From Caldimonas brevitalea (GTDB taxonomy: Bacteria; Pseudomonadota; Gammaproteobacteria; Burkholderiales; Burkholderiaceae_C): a stretch of 64,000 nt of DNA. Positions within the stretch are counted from its first letter, which is position 1, and each line of letters starts with the position of its first letter. Below are positions 1-9,493 of this stretch, piece by piece. The notes under the pieces were generated by a model that was given only the letters and a program-made list of their open reading frames with translations, searched no databases and had not been told where the DNA came from. The DNA is taken from contig NZ_CP011371.1 of assembly GCF_001017435.1 (NCBI RefSeq), forward strand, positions 4,526,001 through 4,590,000, read 5' to 3'. The position numbers and the translations under genes are program-made.

Positions 1-492
1 CAGCAGCTCCGTCACCCAGAACGCGGGTATGGACTCCCCCACCGCCCACAGCAGCACCACCAGCACCAGCGCCGCGTAGCCCGCGTACATCGACGCCAGC
101 AACCAGCAGGGCCGCCTGAACAGCACCGCCACGGCAACGCCGTAGACGACACCGACGTAGCCACCGATGAGCGCACCGGAGCGCAACCACAACTGATCCA
201 CCAGCCACCGCTCGCCCCACCAGCCGCCCAGCGTGTGCACCAAGGCGGTGACCTCGACATACATCGCGGCCACCAGGCTCCCCAACACCGGCAACAGCAG
301 CAAACGCGTGGACAGCCCGAACTGCAGCGGCACACCGCGGCGACGAAGCACGACGGCGAGACCCACCATGCCGATCACCAGGGCCAACGCCAGCCCCTGG
401 GCTGACGGCAGGCAGCGGGCCTTGAGCTGGCCCAGCGCCGCGAAGAACAGCGTGAACCAGAACGCGCTCGCGCGCACCCACCGTGGCTTCAT
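1..492 (-). CDS. Partial integral membrane protein, function unknown
   Basis: An open frame of 164 codons runs from ATG at 492 off the left edge, so the C-terminus is missing. The start is preceded by a strong ribosome site (GGGAGG, six bases upstream). The visible part begins MKPRWVRASAFW and holds about four hydrophobic segments (roughly residues 10-25, 32-50, 60-85 and 100-160 with a break), with short basic loops such as RRRG after the second. It is divergent from ribF. In many relatives the neighbour of ribF is the flippase murJ, but this N-terminus does not look like MurJ. I do not recognise the family; a small polytopic inner-membrane protein is all that can be supported. Confidence 0.6.
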   Translation of the reverse strand, partial: MKPRWVRASAFWFTLFFAALGQLKARCLPSAQGLALALVIGMVGLAVVLRRRGVPLQFGLSTRLLLLPVLGSLVAAMYVEVTALVHTLGGWWGERWLVDQLWLRSGALIGGYVGVVYGVAVAVLFRRPCWLLASMYAGYAALVLVVLLWAVGESIPAFWVTELL

Positions 493-650
493 GATCGACC
501 TCCCTCGTTTTGGTCCGGCGCCCGGGTTCATGGTGCCCCGGTGCAGCGCGCAGTGTAGGCGGGGGACGGCGCTGAGCGACGGAGTCTGTGGCCCGCGCCG
601 CCCCCGCCCTGGCGACAGCGCGGCCCCCGCCGGCCCGCCATAATCCGCGC

Positions 651-1649
651 ATGCACGTCTTTCGCGGTTTTCACCATGCAGCGCTGGCGCCGGCCTGCGC
701 CCTCACCATCGGCAATTTCGACGGGGTGCACCGCGGCCATCAGGCCATGCTGGCGCTGCTGAAGGTCGAGGCCGAGCACCGCGGATTGCCCAGCTGCGTG
801 CTGACCTTCGAGCCGCATCCGCGCGATTTCTTCGCCGCCCAGGCCGGCAAGCCCGAGCTGGCGCCCGCCCGCATCGCGACGCTGCGCGACCAGCTGAGCG
901 AATTGCAGCGCTGCGGCGTCGACCAGGTGGTGGTGCTGCCGTTCGACCAGCGTTTGTCGCGCTTGTCGCCCGACGAGTTCGTGCGCGAGGTGCTGCTCGA
1001 CGGGCTGGGCGCTCGTTACGTGCTGGTCGGCGACGATTTCCGCTTCGGTGCCAAGCGTGCCGGCGACTACGCCACGCTCGACGCCGCCGGAGACCAACTC
1101 GGCTTCGACGTCGCCCGCATGAACAGCTACGAGGTGCACGGCCTGCGCGTGTCCAGCTCGGCCGTGCGCGACGCGCTGGCGCGCGGCGACATGGACGCCG
1201 CCGCCGCACTGCTCGGTCGCCCCTACAGCATCAGCGGCCACGTCATCCACGGGCGCAAGCTGGGGCGCGACCTCGGCTTTCGCACGCTGAACCTGCGCTT
1301 TCATCACCGCAAACCGGCGGCAATGGGCATCTTCGCGGTCCGCACCCATGGCCTGGCCGACAGCCCGCTCGACGGTGTCGCCAGCCTGGGGGTGCGCCCG
1401 ACGGTCGAGGACGCCGGCCGCGTGCTGCTCGAAGTGCACTGCCTCGATTGGCCGGCCAGCCTGGGCGCCGAGGGGGGCTACGGTAAACTCGTGCGTGTGG
1501 AACTGCTGCACAAACTGCGCGACGAGGCCCGCTACGACGGCCTGGACGCATTGACTGCCGCCATCCGTCAGGATGCGGAGAACGCGCGCGCCTTCTTCGC
1601 GTCGCTGCACGTCCAAACCCGGCGCCAAACCACACGCGACCGAATTTAA
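651..1649 (+). CDS. ribF: Bifunctional riboflavin kinase / FAD synthetase
   Basis: Converts riboflavin to FMN (C-terminal kinase domain) and FMN to FAD (N-terminal adenylyltransferase domain) in the cytoplasm. The 332-residue product has the expected family length. The N-terminal nucleotidyltransferase motif TIGNFDGVHRGHQ is near residue 18, the FEPHPRDFF segment follows, and the kinase part starts with the SISGHVIHGRKLGR region near residue 190. ATG 651 is chosen because the family motif begins about 17 residues later; the longer open frame from 588 adds nonconserved sequence. There is no clear ribosome site, and a CATAAT box at 639-644 sits only six bases upstream, suggesting a leaderless or near-leaderless message. 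It heads the conserved ribF-ileS-lspA order. Confidence 0.95.
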   Translation: MHVFRGFHHAALAPACALTIGNFDGVHRGHQAMLALLKVEAEHRGLPSCVLTFEPHPRDFFAAQAGKPELAPARIATLRDQLSELQRCGVDQVVVLPFDQRLSRLSPDEFVREVLLDGLGARYVLVGDDFRFGAKRAGDYATLDAAGDQLGFDVARMNSYEVHGLRVSSSAVRDALARGDMDAAAALLGRPYSISGHVIHGRKLGRDLGFRTLNLRFHHRKPAAMGIFAVRTHGLADSPLDGVASLGVRPTVEDAGRVLLEVHCLDWPASLGAEGGYGKLVRVELLHKLRDEARYDGLDALTAAIRQDAENARAFFASLHVQTRRQTTRDRI

Positions 1650-1748
1650 AGCTCGCCGCCCCCCAGCGAGCCCGGCCCGCCGACGCCGACAGATCCACGA
1701 CGCGGCGGCCGCCACCAGCTTTTCTGCGCAGAGCCTGCGCCGCCCATC

Positions 1749-4574
1749 ATGAGCGACACGCCCCAAGACTATCGAGCCACCCTCAACCTGCCCGACACGC
1801 CCTTCCCAATGCGCGGCGACCTGCCCAAGCGCGAACCGGGCTGGGTCAAGGCCTGGGACGAGCAAGGCATCTACAAGAAGCTGCGCGACGCCCGCTGCAA
1901 CGCACCGAAGTTCGTGCTGCACGACGGCCCGCCCTATGCCAACGGCCAGATCCACATGGGGCACGCCGTCAACAAGATCCTCAAGGACATGATCGTCAAG
2001 GCGCGCCAGCTGGCCGGCTTCAACGCCGTCTACGTGCCCGGCTGGGACTGCCACGGCCTGCCGATCGAAAACCAGATCGAGAAGACCTACGGCCGCAAGC
2101 TCACCCGCGAGGACGTGCAGGCCAAGAGCCGCGCCTACGCCGCCGAGCAAATCGCCCAGCAGATGGCCGACTTCAAGCGGCTGGGGGTGCTGGGCGACTG
2201 GGGGCGGCCGTACAAGACGATGGACTTCGGCAACGAGGCCAACGAGATCCGCGCCCTCAAGCGCATCATCGAGCGCGGCTTCGTCTACCGCGGGTTGAAG
2301 CCGGTGTACTGGTGCTTCGACTGCGGCTCGTCGCTGGCCGAGTTCGAGATCGAATACGCCGACAAGAAGTCGCAAACGCTGGACGTCGGCTTCCAGAGCG
2401 CCGAGCCCGACAAGCTGGCCGCCGCCTTTGGCCTGCCCAAGCTCGACAAGGACGCCTACATCGTCATCTGGACCACGACCCCGTGGACCCTGCCGGCCAA
2501 TCAGGCGCTCAACCTCAACCCGGCGCTCGAATACGCGCTGGTCGACACCGAGCGCGGTTTGCTGGTGCTGGCCAGCGCGCTGGTCGAGAAATGCCTGGAA
2601 CGCTACGGCCTGACCGGGCGGGTGGTCGCGACGACGCTCGGCGAAAAGCTCGACCGCCTGAACTTCCGCCATCCGCTGGCCGGCGCGCATCCGGGCTATG
2701 ACCGCCTCTCGCCGGTCTACCTGGCCGACTACGCCACCGCGGAAGACGGCACCGGTATCGTGCACTCGGCCCCGGCCTACGGCGTGGACGACTTCAACTC
2801 CTGCGTCGCGCACGGGCTGAAGTACGACGACATCCTCAACCCGGTGCAAGGCCACGGCAGCTATGCCGCGGAACTGCCGCTGTTCGGCGGCCAGAACATC
2901 TGGAAGGCGGGCACACCGATCATCGAGGCGATGCGCGAAGCCGGCCGCTTGTTCGCCACCTCGGCGCTGGTGCACAGCTACCCGCATTGCTGGCGCCACA
3001 AGAGCCCGGTGATCTACCGCGCCGCGGCGCAATGGTTCGTGCGCATGGACGAAGGCGAAGGGGTGTTCACCGTCGACAAGGCGCCCAAGACGCTGCGGCA
3101 GATGGCGCTCGAAGCGATCGAGCAGACCAGCTTCTACCCAGAAAACGGCAAGGCCCGCTTGCGCGACATGATCGCCGGCCGCCCCGACTGGTGCATCTCG
3201 CGCCAGCGCAACTGGGGCGTGCCGCTGCCCTTCTTCCTGCACAAAGACAGCGGCGAGCTGCACCCGCGCACGCTGGAGCTGATGGACCGCGCCGCCGAGC
3301 TGGTCGAGCAAGGCGGTGTCGAAGCCTGGGCGACGCTCGATCCGCGCGAGTGGCTGGGCGACGAGGCCGGGCAGTACACCAAGAGCACCGACATCCTCGA
3401 CGTCTGGTTCGACTCCGGCACCACCCACTACCACGTGCTGCAGAAGAGCCACGCCGACCAGTCGACCTGGCCGGCCGACCTCTACCTCGAAGGGCACGAC
3501 CAGCACCGCGGCTGGTTCCACAGCTCGCTGCTGACCGCCTGTGCGATGTATGGCGCCGCGCCCTACAAAGGCCTGCTGACGCACGGGTTCACGGTCGACA
3601 GCCAGGGCCGCAAGATGAGCAAGTCGCTCGGCAACGGCGTGGACCCGCAGGAGACGTCGAAGAAGCTGGGCGCCGAGATCATCCGCCTGTGGGTGGCCGC
3701 CAGCGACTACTCGGGCGACATTGCCGGCGACGACAAGATCCTCGCGCGTGTGGTCGACGTCTACCGCCGCATCCGCAACACCTTGCGCTTCCTGCTCGCC
3801 AACACCAGCGACTTCGACCCCGAGCGCGACGCGGTGCCGTTCGACCAGCTGCTCGAGATCGACCGTTATGCGCTGGCGCGCACCTCGGCCTTCCAGACCG
3901 AGATCCTGGCCCACTACGAGGTCTACGAATTCCACCCGGTGGTGGCCAAGCTGCAGGTGTACTGCTCGGAAGACCTGGGCGCGTTCTATCTGGACGTGCT
4001 GAAGGACCGGCTCTACACCACCGCCCCCGGCTCGAGCGCCCGCCGCTCGGCCCAGACCGCGCTGTGGCAGATCACCCAGGCGATGCTGCGCTGGATGGCC
4101 CCCTTCCTCAGCTTCACCGCCGAAGAGGCGTGGCAGCTGGTGAGCGCCGGCCGCTCGCCGTCGATCTTCGTCGAGACCTACTGGAAATTCACCGGCGACG
4201 ACGAGGCCTTGCTGCTCAAGTGGGCTCGGCTGCGCGAGATCCGCGAAGCGGTCAACAAGGAAATCGAGGCGGTGCGGGCCGAAGGCCGCGTCGGCGCCTC
4301 GTTGCAGGCACACATCGGCATCGCTGCCGGCGCGGACGACCGCGCGCTGCTCGAAAGCCTCGGCGACGACCTGAAGTTCGTCTTCATCACGTCGGCCGTG
4401 GCGGTGTCGCCCGGTGACGAGCTCAAGGTCACGGTCACGCCTTCGACCGATCCGAAATGCGAGCGCTGCTGGCACTACCGGTCGGATGTGGGACACGATG
4501 CGGCACACCCCGCCCTGTGCGGCCGCTGCACCAGCAACCTGTACGGCGCCGGCGAAAGCCGCAAGGTGGCGTGA
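1749..4574 (+). CDS. ileS: Isoleucyl-tRNA synthetase
   Basis: Charges tRNA-Ile with isoleucine; class I synthetase with an editing (CP1) domain. The 941-residue protein has the HIGH-type signature as HMGH within [14 protein letters not shown] (about residue 68), the KMSKSLGN loop around residue 625, and a C-terminal zinc knuckle with two Cys pairs (CERCW and CGRC, last 40 residues), typical of bacterial IleS. It lies 99 bp after ribF, and its TGA shares one base with the lspA ATG, so the two genes are translationally coupled. The 99-bp gap shows no terminator, so co-transcription with ribF is likely. Confidence 0.98.
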   Translation: MSDTPQDYRATLNLPDTPFPMRGDLPKREPGWVKAWDEQGIYKKLRDARCNAPKFVLHDGPPYANGQIHMGHAVNKILKDMIVKARQLAGFNAVYVPGWDCHGLPIENQIEKTYGRKLTREDVQAKSRAYAAEQIAQQMADFKRLGVLGDWGRPYKTMDFGNEANEIRALKRIIERGFVYRGLKPVYWCFDCGSSLAEFEIEYADKKSQTLDVGFQSAEPDKLAAAFGLPKLDKDAYIVIWTTTPWTLPANQALNLNPALEYALVDTERGLLVLASALVEKCLERYGLTGRVVATTLGEKLDRLNFRHPLAGAHPGYDRLSPVYLADYATAEDGTGIVHSAPAYGVDDFNSCVAHGLKYDDILNPVQGHGSYAAELPLFGGQNIWKAGTPIIEAMREAGRLFATSALVHSYPHCWRHKSPVIYRAAAQWFVRMDEGEGVFTVDKAPKTLRQMALEAIEQTSFYPENGKARLRDMIAGRPDWCISRQRNWGVPLPFFLHKDSGELHPRTLELMDRAAELVEQGGVEAWATLDPREWLGDEAGQYTKSTDILDVWFDSGTTHYHVLQKSHADQSTWPADLYLEGHDQHRGWFHSSLLTACAMYGAAPYKGLLTHGFTVDSQGRKMSKSLGNGVDPQETSKKLGAEIIRLWVAASDYSGDIAGDDKILARVVDVYRRIRNTLRFLLANTSDFDPERDAVPFDQLLEIDRYALARTSAFQTEILAHYEVYEFHPVVAKLQVYCSEDLGAFYLDVLKDRLYTTAPGSSARRSAQTALWQITQAMLRWMAPFLSFTAEEAWQLVSAGRSPSIFVETYWKFTGDDEALLLKWARLREIREAVNKEIEAVRAEGRVGASLQAHIGIAAGADDRALLESLGDDLKFVFITSAVAVSPGDELKVTVTPSTDPKCERCWHYRSDVGHDAAHPALCGRCTSNLYGAGESRKVA

Positions 4575-5098
4575 TGGCGGCAACCGCAAACAAGAAAAAC
4601 GGGCGCTCGTTGTCTGCCTCGTCCAAGGGTGCGCTGTGGCCCTGGCTCGGCATTGCCGTCGTCGTGATCCTGCTCGATCAGTTCACCAAGACGCTGATCC
4701 TCGGCTACTACACGCTGGGGCAGAGCACGGAGGTGGTGTCGTTCTTCAACATCGTGCGCGTCCACAACACCGGGGCCGCGTTCTCGTTCCTGGCCAAGGC
4801 CTCGGGCTGGCAGCGCTGGTTCTTCATCGGCCTGGGCGTGGCCGCGGCGATCTTCATCACCTATTTGTTGAAGCGCCACGGCGGGCAGAAGCTGTTTGCC
4901 TGGGCGCTCGCGCTGATCCTCGGCGGCGCCATCGGCAACGTGATCGACCGCGCGCTGCACGGCTACGTGGTCGACTTCCTCGACTTCCACCTGCGCGGCT
5001 GGCACTTCCCGGCCTTCAACGTCGCCGACGCCGGCATCTCGGTGGGCGCCGCCTTGTTGATCCTCGACGAGCTGTTGCGGGTGCGGCGCAGCCGTTGA
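4574..5098 (+). CDS. lspA: Lipoprotein signal peptidase II
   Basis: Membrane aspartyl protease that removes signal peptides from diacylated prolipoproteins. The 174-residue product has four transmembrane helices and both catalytic aspartates in their usual contexts: GNVIDR near residue 120 and FNVADAG near residue 150. The ATG at 4574 overlaps the ileS stop (TGATG). The longer frame starting at 4457 lies inside ileS and is not the real start. The N-terminal twenty or so residues are Lys/Ser/Ala-rich and cytoplasmic, as in Burkholderiales homologues. Several lipoproteins in this window would be its substrates. Confidence 0.97.
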   Translation: MAATANKKNGRSLSASSKGALWPWLGIAVVVILLDQFTKTLILGYYTLGQSTEVVSFFNIVRVHNTGAAFSFLAKASGWQRWFFIGLGVAAAIFITYLLKRHGGQKLFAWALALILGGAIGNVIDRALHGYVVDFLDFHLRGWHFPAFNVADAGISVGAALLILDELLRVRRSR

Positions 5099-5100
5099 AA

Positions 5101-5125
5101 GGTGCTGGCCACCGTGGCCAGCACC
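5101..5125. terminator. Perfect hairpin between convergent lspA and fasciclin genes
   Basis: An 11-bp perfect inverted repeat (GGTGCTGGCCA at 5101-5111 and its complement at 5115-5125) with a three-base CCG loop begins two bases after the lspA stop. No U-tract follows on either strand, so it is an unusual intrinsic terminator or a 3'-end stabilising stem. Its place between convergent genes supports a shared, bidirectional role. Confidence 0.6.
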
Positions 5126-5194
5126 CGGCCCGCCTGCGGGCTCGCAAGGCGCTGCCCTCGGCAGCCCCTCCCCTCGCTCGCGAGCCGTTGCGTC

Positions 5195-5653
5195 TTACTG
5201 GCGCGGCAGCACCACGCTGTCGATGACGTGGATGACGCCGTTGTCGGCCACGATATCGGTCTTCACCACCTTCGCATCGTTGACCATCACGCCGCTACCG
5301 CGGGTGCTGACGGTCAGCTCGCTGCCCTCCACCGTCTTCACCTTGCCGGCCTTGACGTCCTTGGCCATCACGTTGCCGGGCACGACGTGGTAGGTCAGCA
5401 CGGCCGCCAGCTTGGCCTTGTCGGCCAGCAGGGCGTCCAGATCCGCTTTCGGCAGCTTGGCAAAGGCCGCGTCGGTCGGTGCGAACACCGTGTACGGGCC
5501 CTTGCCTTTCAGCGTCTGCACCAGGCCGGCCTTGTCGAGTGCCGTGGCCAGGGTCTTGAAGTCGCCGGCCGCCACGGCGGTGTCGACGATGTCCTTGGCC
5601 TGCACGGCGACGGCGGCGAGTGCGAGGGTGGTGAGGGCGATGATCTTCTTCAT
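5195..5653 (-). CDS. Secreted fasciclin-domain protein
   Basis: A 152-residue protein with a signal peptide ([19 protein letters not shown], cleavage near residue 19) followed by a single fasciclin (FAS1) domain. The family hallmarks are visible: [14 protein letters not shown], the YHVVPG segment and a C-terminal [16 protein letters not shown]1 domains mediate adhesion or protein-protein contacts outside the cytoplasm; no catalytic role is expected. ATG 5653 is chosen because it gives the signal peptide and has a GGAG ribosome site about nine bases upstream; the in-frame extension to 5896 is noise. It is divergent from the CarH-like regulator at 5829, with a symmetric operator at 5808-5822 in the shared gap, so light- or B12-linked control is plausible. 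Confidence 0.93.
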   Translation of the reverse strand: MKKIIALTTLALAAVAVQAKDIVDTAVAAGDFKTLATALDKAGLVQTLKGKGPYTVFAPTDAAFAKLPKADLDALLADKAKLAAVLTYHVVPGNVMAKDVKAGKVKTVEGSELTVSTRGSGVMVNDAKVVKTDIVADNGVIHVIDSVVLPRQ

Positions 5654-5807
5654 GGAGGACTCCTTGGTCAGCAGGGAACAGCGCAAGGCTGCAGGATGAA
5701 CACCGCATCGACCGCGAAAATCACGCCGTAACCCGGCGGCACAGCGGGCCAACCAGGCCGGCGCACCCGACGAGACACAACGTTTCAGGGCTGTCGAAGC
5801 AGGTTGA

Positions 5808-5822
5808 TTTGTCCTAGACAAA
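5808..5822. promoter_or_regulatory. Operator 1: TTTGTC-N3-GACAAA palindrome
   Basis: A perfect palindrome with six-base arms (TTTGTC and GACAAA) around a CTA centre, seven bases before the regulator's ATG and in the gap shared with the fasciclin gene. A second copy with identical arms lies 62 bp downstream (centre to centre), about six helical turns. A possible -35/-10 pair, TAGACA at 5815-5820 and TAAGAT at 5837-5842 with a 16-bp spacer, overlaps it. It is the likely binding site of the adjacent MerR-family regulator. Confidence 0.65.
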
Positions 5823-5828
5823 CCAACC

Positions 5829-6788
5829 ATGAACAGTAAGATAACCGCAAATCTCCGGATTGGCAATATTTTGTCCAAGACAAACACAGAAGGCACGAGC
5901 TACACGATCGCCGCGGTCGAGCGAGACGTCGGCTTGTCCAAAGACGTGTTGCGGGTCTGGGAGCGCCGCTACGGCTTCCCCACGCCGGCACGCGACGGCA
6001 AGGGGGAGCGGCTGTATCCGGCCGAGCAGGTCGAGCGGCTACGGCTCATCAAGCGCCTGATGGATCAAGGCCACCGGCCGGGTGGGCTGCTGACGCGTAC
6101 GCTGGCGGAATTGCAGGCCCTGCCCTCACGGCGGGCGGCGGCGACGGCGGGGGCAGCAGCAGAGCCGGGCGATGGCAGCGCCGACTTGCTCACGTTGATC
6201 CAGCGGCACGAGAAAGAGGCCTACCTGCAAGCCCTGCAGCAGCGACTCGCCCGAGAAGGTTTGCAGCGTTTTGTCCAGGACACGGTGGCCCCGCTCGCGC
6301 GGCGCGTCGGCCTGGCCTGGGAAGAAGGTCGATTGCAGGTCTTCGAGGAGCACCTGTTCACCGAGTTGACCGAGCGGGTGCTGCAGCAGGCGGTCGCGGC
6401 GGTCCCCGGTGGGGGTGCACCGCGGGTGCTGCTCACCACCGTGCCGCACGAGCAGCACGCGATGGGTTTGTTGATGGTCGAGGCGGTGCTGGCGCTCGAA
6501 GGCGCGCACTGCATCTCGCTGGGGACACAAATGCCTTTGGTCGAGATCACCCGCGCGGCGGTGGCCCACCGTGCCGACATCGTGGCCCTGTCGTTTTCAG
6601 GCGCGTTTCCGGCGCGCCAGATCGCCGGGCTGCTGCAGCAGTTGCGCGCCCTGCTGCCGCCGGCCACCGGCTTGTGGGCGGGGGGCGCCGGCGTGCGCCG
6701 CGTGGCCGCAACGGATGGCGTCCTGGTCCTTCACACGCTCGAAGAAGCCGTCGCCGGCGTGGCCGCGTGGCGCGCCGAGCAGGCCTGA
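5829..6788 (+). CDS. MerR-family cobalamin-binding (CarH/LitR-like) photoreceptor regulator
   Basis: A 319-residue regulator. Residues 25-95 form a MerR winged helix ([25 protein letters not shown]). Residues 115-195 form the helical cap and 198-315 a B12-binding fold. The CarH signature W-x9-E-H is intact (W164, E174, H175), as is E-x-H-x-x-G (E208, H210, G213), whose His is the expected lower cobalt ligand. Known CarH/LitR proteins bind adenosylcobalamin in the dark, repress DNA as oligomers and release it on illumination. ATG 5829 has no ribosome site and the second operator falls inside codons 14-19, so the start is uncertain, but no convincing ATG or GTG follows before the helix-turn-helix. 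It is probably autoregulated and may control the divergent fasciclin gene. Confidence 0.88.
   Translation: MNSKITANLRIGNILSKTNTEGTSYTIAAVERDVGLSKDVLRVWERRYGFPTPARDGKGERLYPAEQVERLRLIKRLMDQGHRPGGLLTRTLAELQALPSRRAAATAGAAAEPGDGSADLLTLIQRHEKEAYLQALQQRLAREGLQRFVQDTVAPLARRVGLAWEEGRLQVFEEHLFTELTERVLQQAVAAVPGGGAPRVLLTTVPHEQHAMGLLMVEAVLALEGAHCISLGTQMPLVEITRAAVAHRADIVALSFSGAFPARQIAGLLQQLRALLPPATGLWAGGAGVRRVAATDGVLVLHTLEEAVAGVAAWRAEQA
5870..5884. promoter_or_regulatory. Operator 2: second TTTGTC-N3-GACAAA palindrome
   Basis: Same six-base arms as operator 1, with a CAA centre, located within the first 20 codons of the regulator frame. Two identical-arm sites flanking the start suggest autoregulation by cooperative binding. 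A weaker relative (TTTGTC-CAG-GACACG) occurs further inside the gene at 6270-6284. Confidence 0.6.
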
Positions 6789-6836
6789 AGCTAACCGGTC
6801 AGCGCCGCTGGGCGGCACCGGCGCGCGACCCTCGCC

Positions 6837-7820
6837 TCAGGGCAACAGCACGCTCGATCCGGTGGTCTTGCGCGCCTCCAGGTCGCGATGCGCCTGGGCG
6901 GCCTCGCGCAACGGATAGCGCTGGTCGATGCGGATCTTGACCTTGCCGCCGGCGACCATTTCGAACAGGTCGTCGGCCATCGCCTGCGTCGATTCGCGCG
7001 ACGCGAGGTGGGTGAAGATGGTGGGGCGCGTCACGTACAACGAGCCCTTGGCCGACAGGGTGGCCAGGTTCACCGGCGGCACCGGGCCCGACGCGTTGCC
7101 ATAGCTGACCATCAGCCCGAGCGGCTGCAAACAATCGAGCGACGCCTCCCAGGTGTCGCGGCCCACGCCGTCGTAGACCACCTTGACCTTCTGGCCACCG
7201 GTGATCGCCTTGACACGGTCCACGACGTTCTCTTTCGCGTAGTTCACCACGTGGGTGGCGCCGTGCTCCAGCGCGAGCTGGCACTTCTCGTCGGAGCCGG
7301 CGGTGCCGATCAGCTGCAGGCCCATCGCGCGCGCCCACTGGCAGGCAATCAGGCCGACCCCACCGGCAGCGGCGTGGAACAGCACGAAGTCGCCCGCCTG
7401 CAACCCGCCCGGCGGGTGCGTCTTGCGCAGCAGGTATTGCACCGTCAGGCCCTTGAGCATCATCGCTGCGGCGGTTTCGTCGTCGATGCCGTCGGGCAGC
7501 CGGACGACGTTGCGGGCCGGCATCACGCGCACCTCGCTGTAGGCGCCCGGCGGCTGGCTGGTGTAGGCCGCGCGGTCACCGGGGCGCAGGTGGTCGACCC
7601 GCTCACCCACCGCTTCCACCACCCCGGCCGCTTCCATGCCGAGCGTGGCCGGCAGCGGCAGCGGGTAGAGCCCGGTGCGGTGGTAGACGTCGATGAAGTT
7701 CAAACCGCAGGCGCGATGGCGGATGCGGATCTCACCGGGGCCCGGTTCGCCGACCGTCACGTCGACCGCCTGCAACTGCTCGGCGCCGCCCGGTTGCTGG
7801 ATCTGGATGGCCAAAGGCAT
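6837..7820 (-). CDS. NADPH:quinone oxidoreductase, zeta-crystallin-like MDR family
   Basis: Cytoplasmic medium-chain reductase of 327 residues that reduces quinones or related electrophiles with NADPH. The N-terminal GroES-like part contains GPGEIRIRHRACGLNFIDVYHRTGLYP, and the Rossmann motif AAAGGVGLIACQWA sits near residue 150. The zinc-binding cysteines of alcohol dehydrogenases are absent, as expected for QOR. The start at 7820 is supported by a GGGAG site ten bases upstream; the frame open to 7889 adds nonconserved residues. It is a single-gene unit convergent with the CarH-like gene. Confidence 0.93.
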   Translation of the reverse strand: MPLAIQIQQPGGAEQLQAVDVTVGEPGPGEIRIRHRACGLNFIDVYHRTGLYPLPLPATLGMEAAGVVEAVGERVDHLRPGDRAAYTSQPPGAYSEVRVMPARNVVRLPDGIDDETAAAMMLKGLTVQYLLRKTHPPGGLQAGDFVLFHAAAGGVGLIACQWARAMGLQLIGTAGSDEKCQLALEHGATHVVNYAKENVVDRVKAITGGQKVKVVYDGVGRDTWEASLDCLQPLGLMVSYGNASGPVPPVNLATLSAKGSLYVTRPTIFTHLASRESTQAMADDLFEMVAGGKVKIRIDQRYPLREAAQAHRDLEARKTTGSSVLLP

Positions 7821-7947
7821 CTGAAAGTCTCCCTCGTGCAGGATGGTGAAGGCGGGCCACACCTTACGCCGAGTGCGAAAAGCTTGCACGGGTCAGCCCG
7901 CTGCATCTGCGGCCTTCGCCCGCCGCAGCGGTGCCCTAACATGCGCC

Positions 7948-8256
7948 ATGATCAAGTTGACCCAGGCTCCCAACATCGTGGTCGCGACCTTGTGGGCCGA
8001 TCAGCTCAGCCGGGCCGGCCTCGATGCCAGCGTGCAGCGGCAGTACGCGAGCGGCATCGCCGGCGAAATACCGCTCGACCAGAGCCTGCCCGAGGTGTGG
8101 TTGCACGACCCGCTGCGCCTGGCCGAGGCGCAGCAGTTGTTGCGCGAACTGCAGCGCCCGCGCGAGCGGCGCTGGCGGTGTCCGCAATGTGACGAGTTGG
8201 TGGAGGGCCCGTTCGAGCAATGCTGGAACTGCGGCGCTAACATGCCGGGCGCTTGA
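7948..8256 (+). CDS. DUF2007 protein with C-terminal zinc ribbon
   Basis: A 102-residue cytoplasmic protein. Residues 1-70 match the small alpha/beta DUF2007 (putative signal-transducing) fold, with the typical opening in which residues predict 'access to a position in the enzyme chain' (TQAPNIVVATLWADQLSRAG). Residues 75-100 carry two Cys pairs, CPQC and CWNC, forming a rubredoxin-like zinc ribbon. The biochemical role is unknown. The start is ATG 7948, with no ribosome site; a TAACAT box five bases upstream hints at a leaderless transcript. It lies divergent from the quinone oxidoreductase and just ahead of a DMT transporter. Confidence 0.82.
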   Translation: MIKLTQAPNIVVATLWADQLSRAGLDASVQRQYASGIAGEIPLDQSLPEVWLHDPLRLAEAQQLLRELQRPRERRWRCPQCDELVEGPFEQCWNCGANMPGA

Positions 8257-8312
8257 GTTCCCGAAGGGGCCGCGCCCGAGCCTCGCATGTTGTCCTCGCC
8301 CCACCCGGCCTT

Positions 8313-9215
8313 ATGAGCTCACCTCGTTTGACCCTGAAAACCACCTTGCTGTTGACCCTGCCGCCGCTGCTGTGGGCCGGCAACGCCGTGGTGGGGCGGC
8401 TGATGGTCGGCTCGGTCGCGCCGTTGACGCTCAACTTTTTGCGCTGGGTGCTGGCGGCGCTGATCCTGATGCCGCTCGGCTGGCGGGTGCTGCGCCCCGG
8501 CAGCCCGCTGTGGCCGCGCTGGCGCAGCTTCGCCCTGCTGGGCCTGCTGGGCGTCGGCAGCTACAACTCGCTGCAATACCTGGCGCTGCAGACCTCCACG
8601 CCCCTCAACGTGACGCTGATCGCCGCGAGCATGCCGGTGTGGATGCTGGCCGTCGGTGCCCTGCTGTACGGCGAGCGGCCGCGGCTGGTGCAGCTGTGGG
8701 GGGCGGTGTTTTCGCTGGCCGGCGTGATGCTGGTGATCGCCCGCGGCAGCTGGGTCGCTTTGATGCAGGTTCGGCTGGTGCCGGGCGATCTCTACATGAT
8801 CGTCGCGGTGATCCTGTGGGCGCTGTACAGCTGGATGCTGGCCCGCCCACGCGACCCGGCGCCACGGCAGTGGCCGTGGGCCGAGTTCCTGCTGGCCCAG
8901 ATCGTCTTCGGCGTGGGGTGGGCGACGCTCGCCTCGGGGGGCGAATCGCTGCTGCGCGAGGTGCGCTTCGACTGGACACTGCCGGTGATCGGCGCGCTCG
9001 CCTATGTGGCCATCGCGGCGTCGCTGGTGGCCTACCGCTGCTGGGGTGTCGGGGTGGGTCTTGTCGGCCCCGCGGTGGCGGCTTTCTTCAGCAACCTCAC
9101 GCCGGTGTTCGCGGCGGTGCTGTCCGCCGCGCTGCTGGGCGAAACGCCGCAGTGGTTCCATGCGGCGGCCTTTGCGCTGATCGTTGGGGGGATCGTGGTG
9201 TCGTCCAAGCGGTGA
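8313..9215 (+). CDS. EamA/DMT-superfamily transporter
   Basis: A 300-residue inner-membrane protein with about ten hydrophobic helices arranged as two EamA repeats, typical of drug/metabolite exporters. Features include the opening LPPLLWAGNAVVGRLM, the mid-protein repeat boundary near residue 150 and the ending ALIVGGIVVSSKR. The substrate cannot be read from the sequence. ATG 8313 is chosen because it places the first helix about ten residues in; an alternative in-frame start at 8253 overlaps the previous gene's stop and adds 20 polar residues. Two other unrelated DMT genes occur in the window (11463 and 30022). Confidence 0.92.
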   Translation: MSSPRLTLKTTLLLTLPPLLWAGNAVVGRLMVGSVAPLTLNFLRWVLAALILMPLGWRVLRPGSPLWPRWRSFALLGLLGVGSYNSLQYLALQTSTPLNVTLIAASMPVWMLAVGALLYGERPRLVQLWGAVFSLAGVMLVIARGSWVALMQVRLVPGDLYMIVAVILWALYSWMLARPRDPAPRQWPWAEFLLAQIVFGVGWATLASGGESLLREVRFDWTLPVIGALAYVAIAASLVAYRCWGVGVGLVGPAVAAFFSNLTPVFAAVLSAALLGETPQWFHAAAFALIVGGIVVSSKR

Positions 9216-9493
9216 CGAGCGCACAGTCGCTACCGCAAGCCGGCGCTGCGCAGCCGCGGCTCTTAGGTCGATGGCGTCTTGCCGCTGGTGCCGTTGTGGC
9301 GGTGACCTGCCTCCGTCGGCGTCGGACTATCGGGCCGCGGTCGGCTACTTCTTCCTCGGCGTAGAGATTCCTGTTCGACAGGCTATGCCTCAAATACCAA
9401 AGTATTGACAGGCTCAGTCCTCGCCAGGAACGGGCTAGAGTCGAAGCAGCCCGGAAGTCAACGGGCTGCACACAATATTCAAGGAGGAACGCC

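Noticed and set aside
528..4589. 1353-codon open frame on the minus strand opposite ribF and ileS
   Set aside because: It is a GC-bias shadow of the ribF/ileS codons; product is His/Arg/Val-rich with no family, and the plus-strand genes are certain.
9405..9433. TTGACA before the M23 gene as a sigma-70 promoter
   Set aside because: No acceptable -10 hexamer occurs 16-18 bases downstream, so the promoter cannot be supported.
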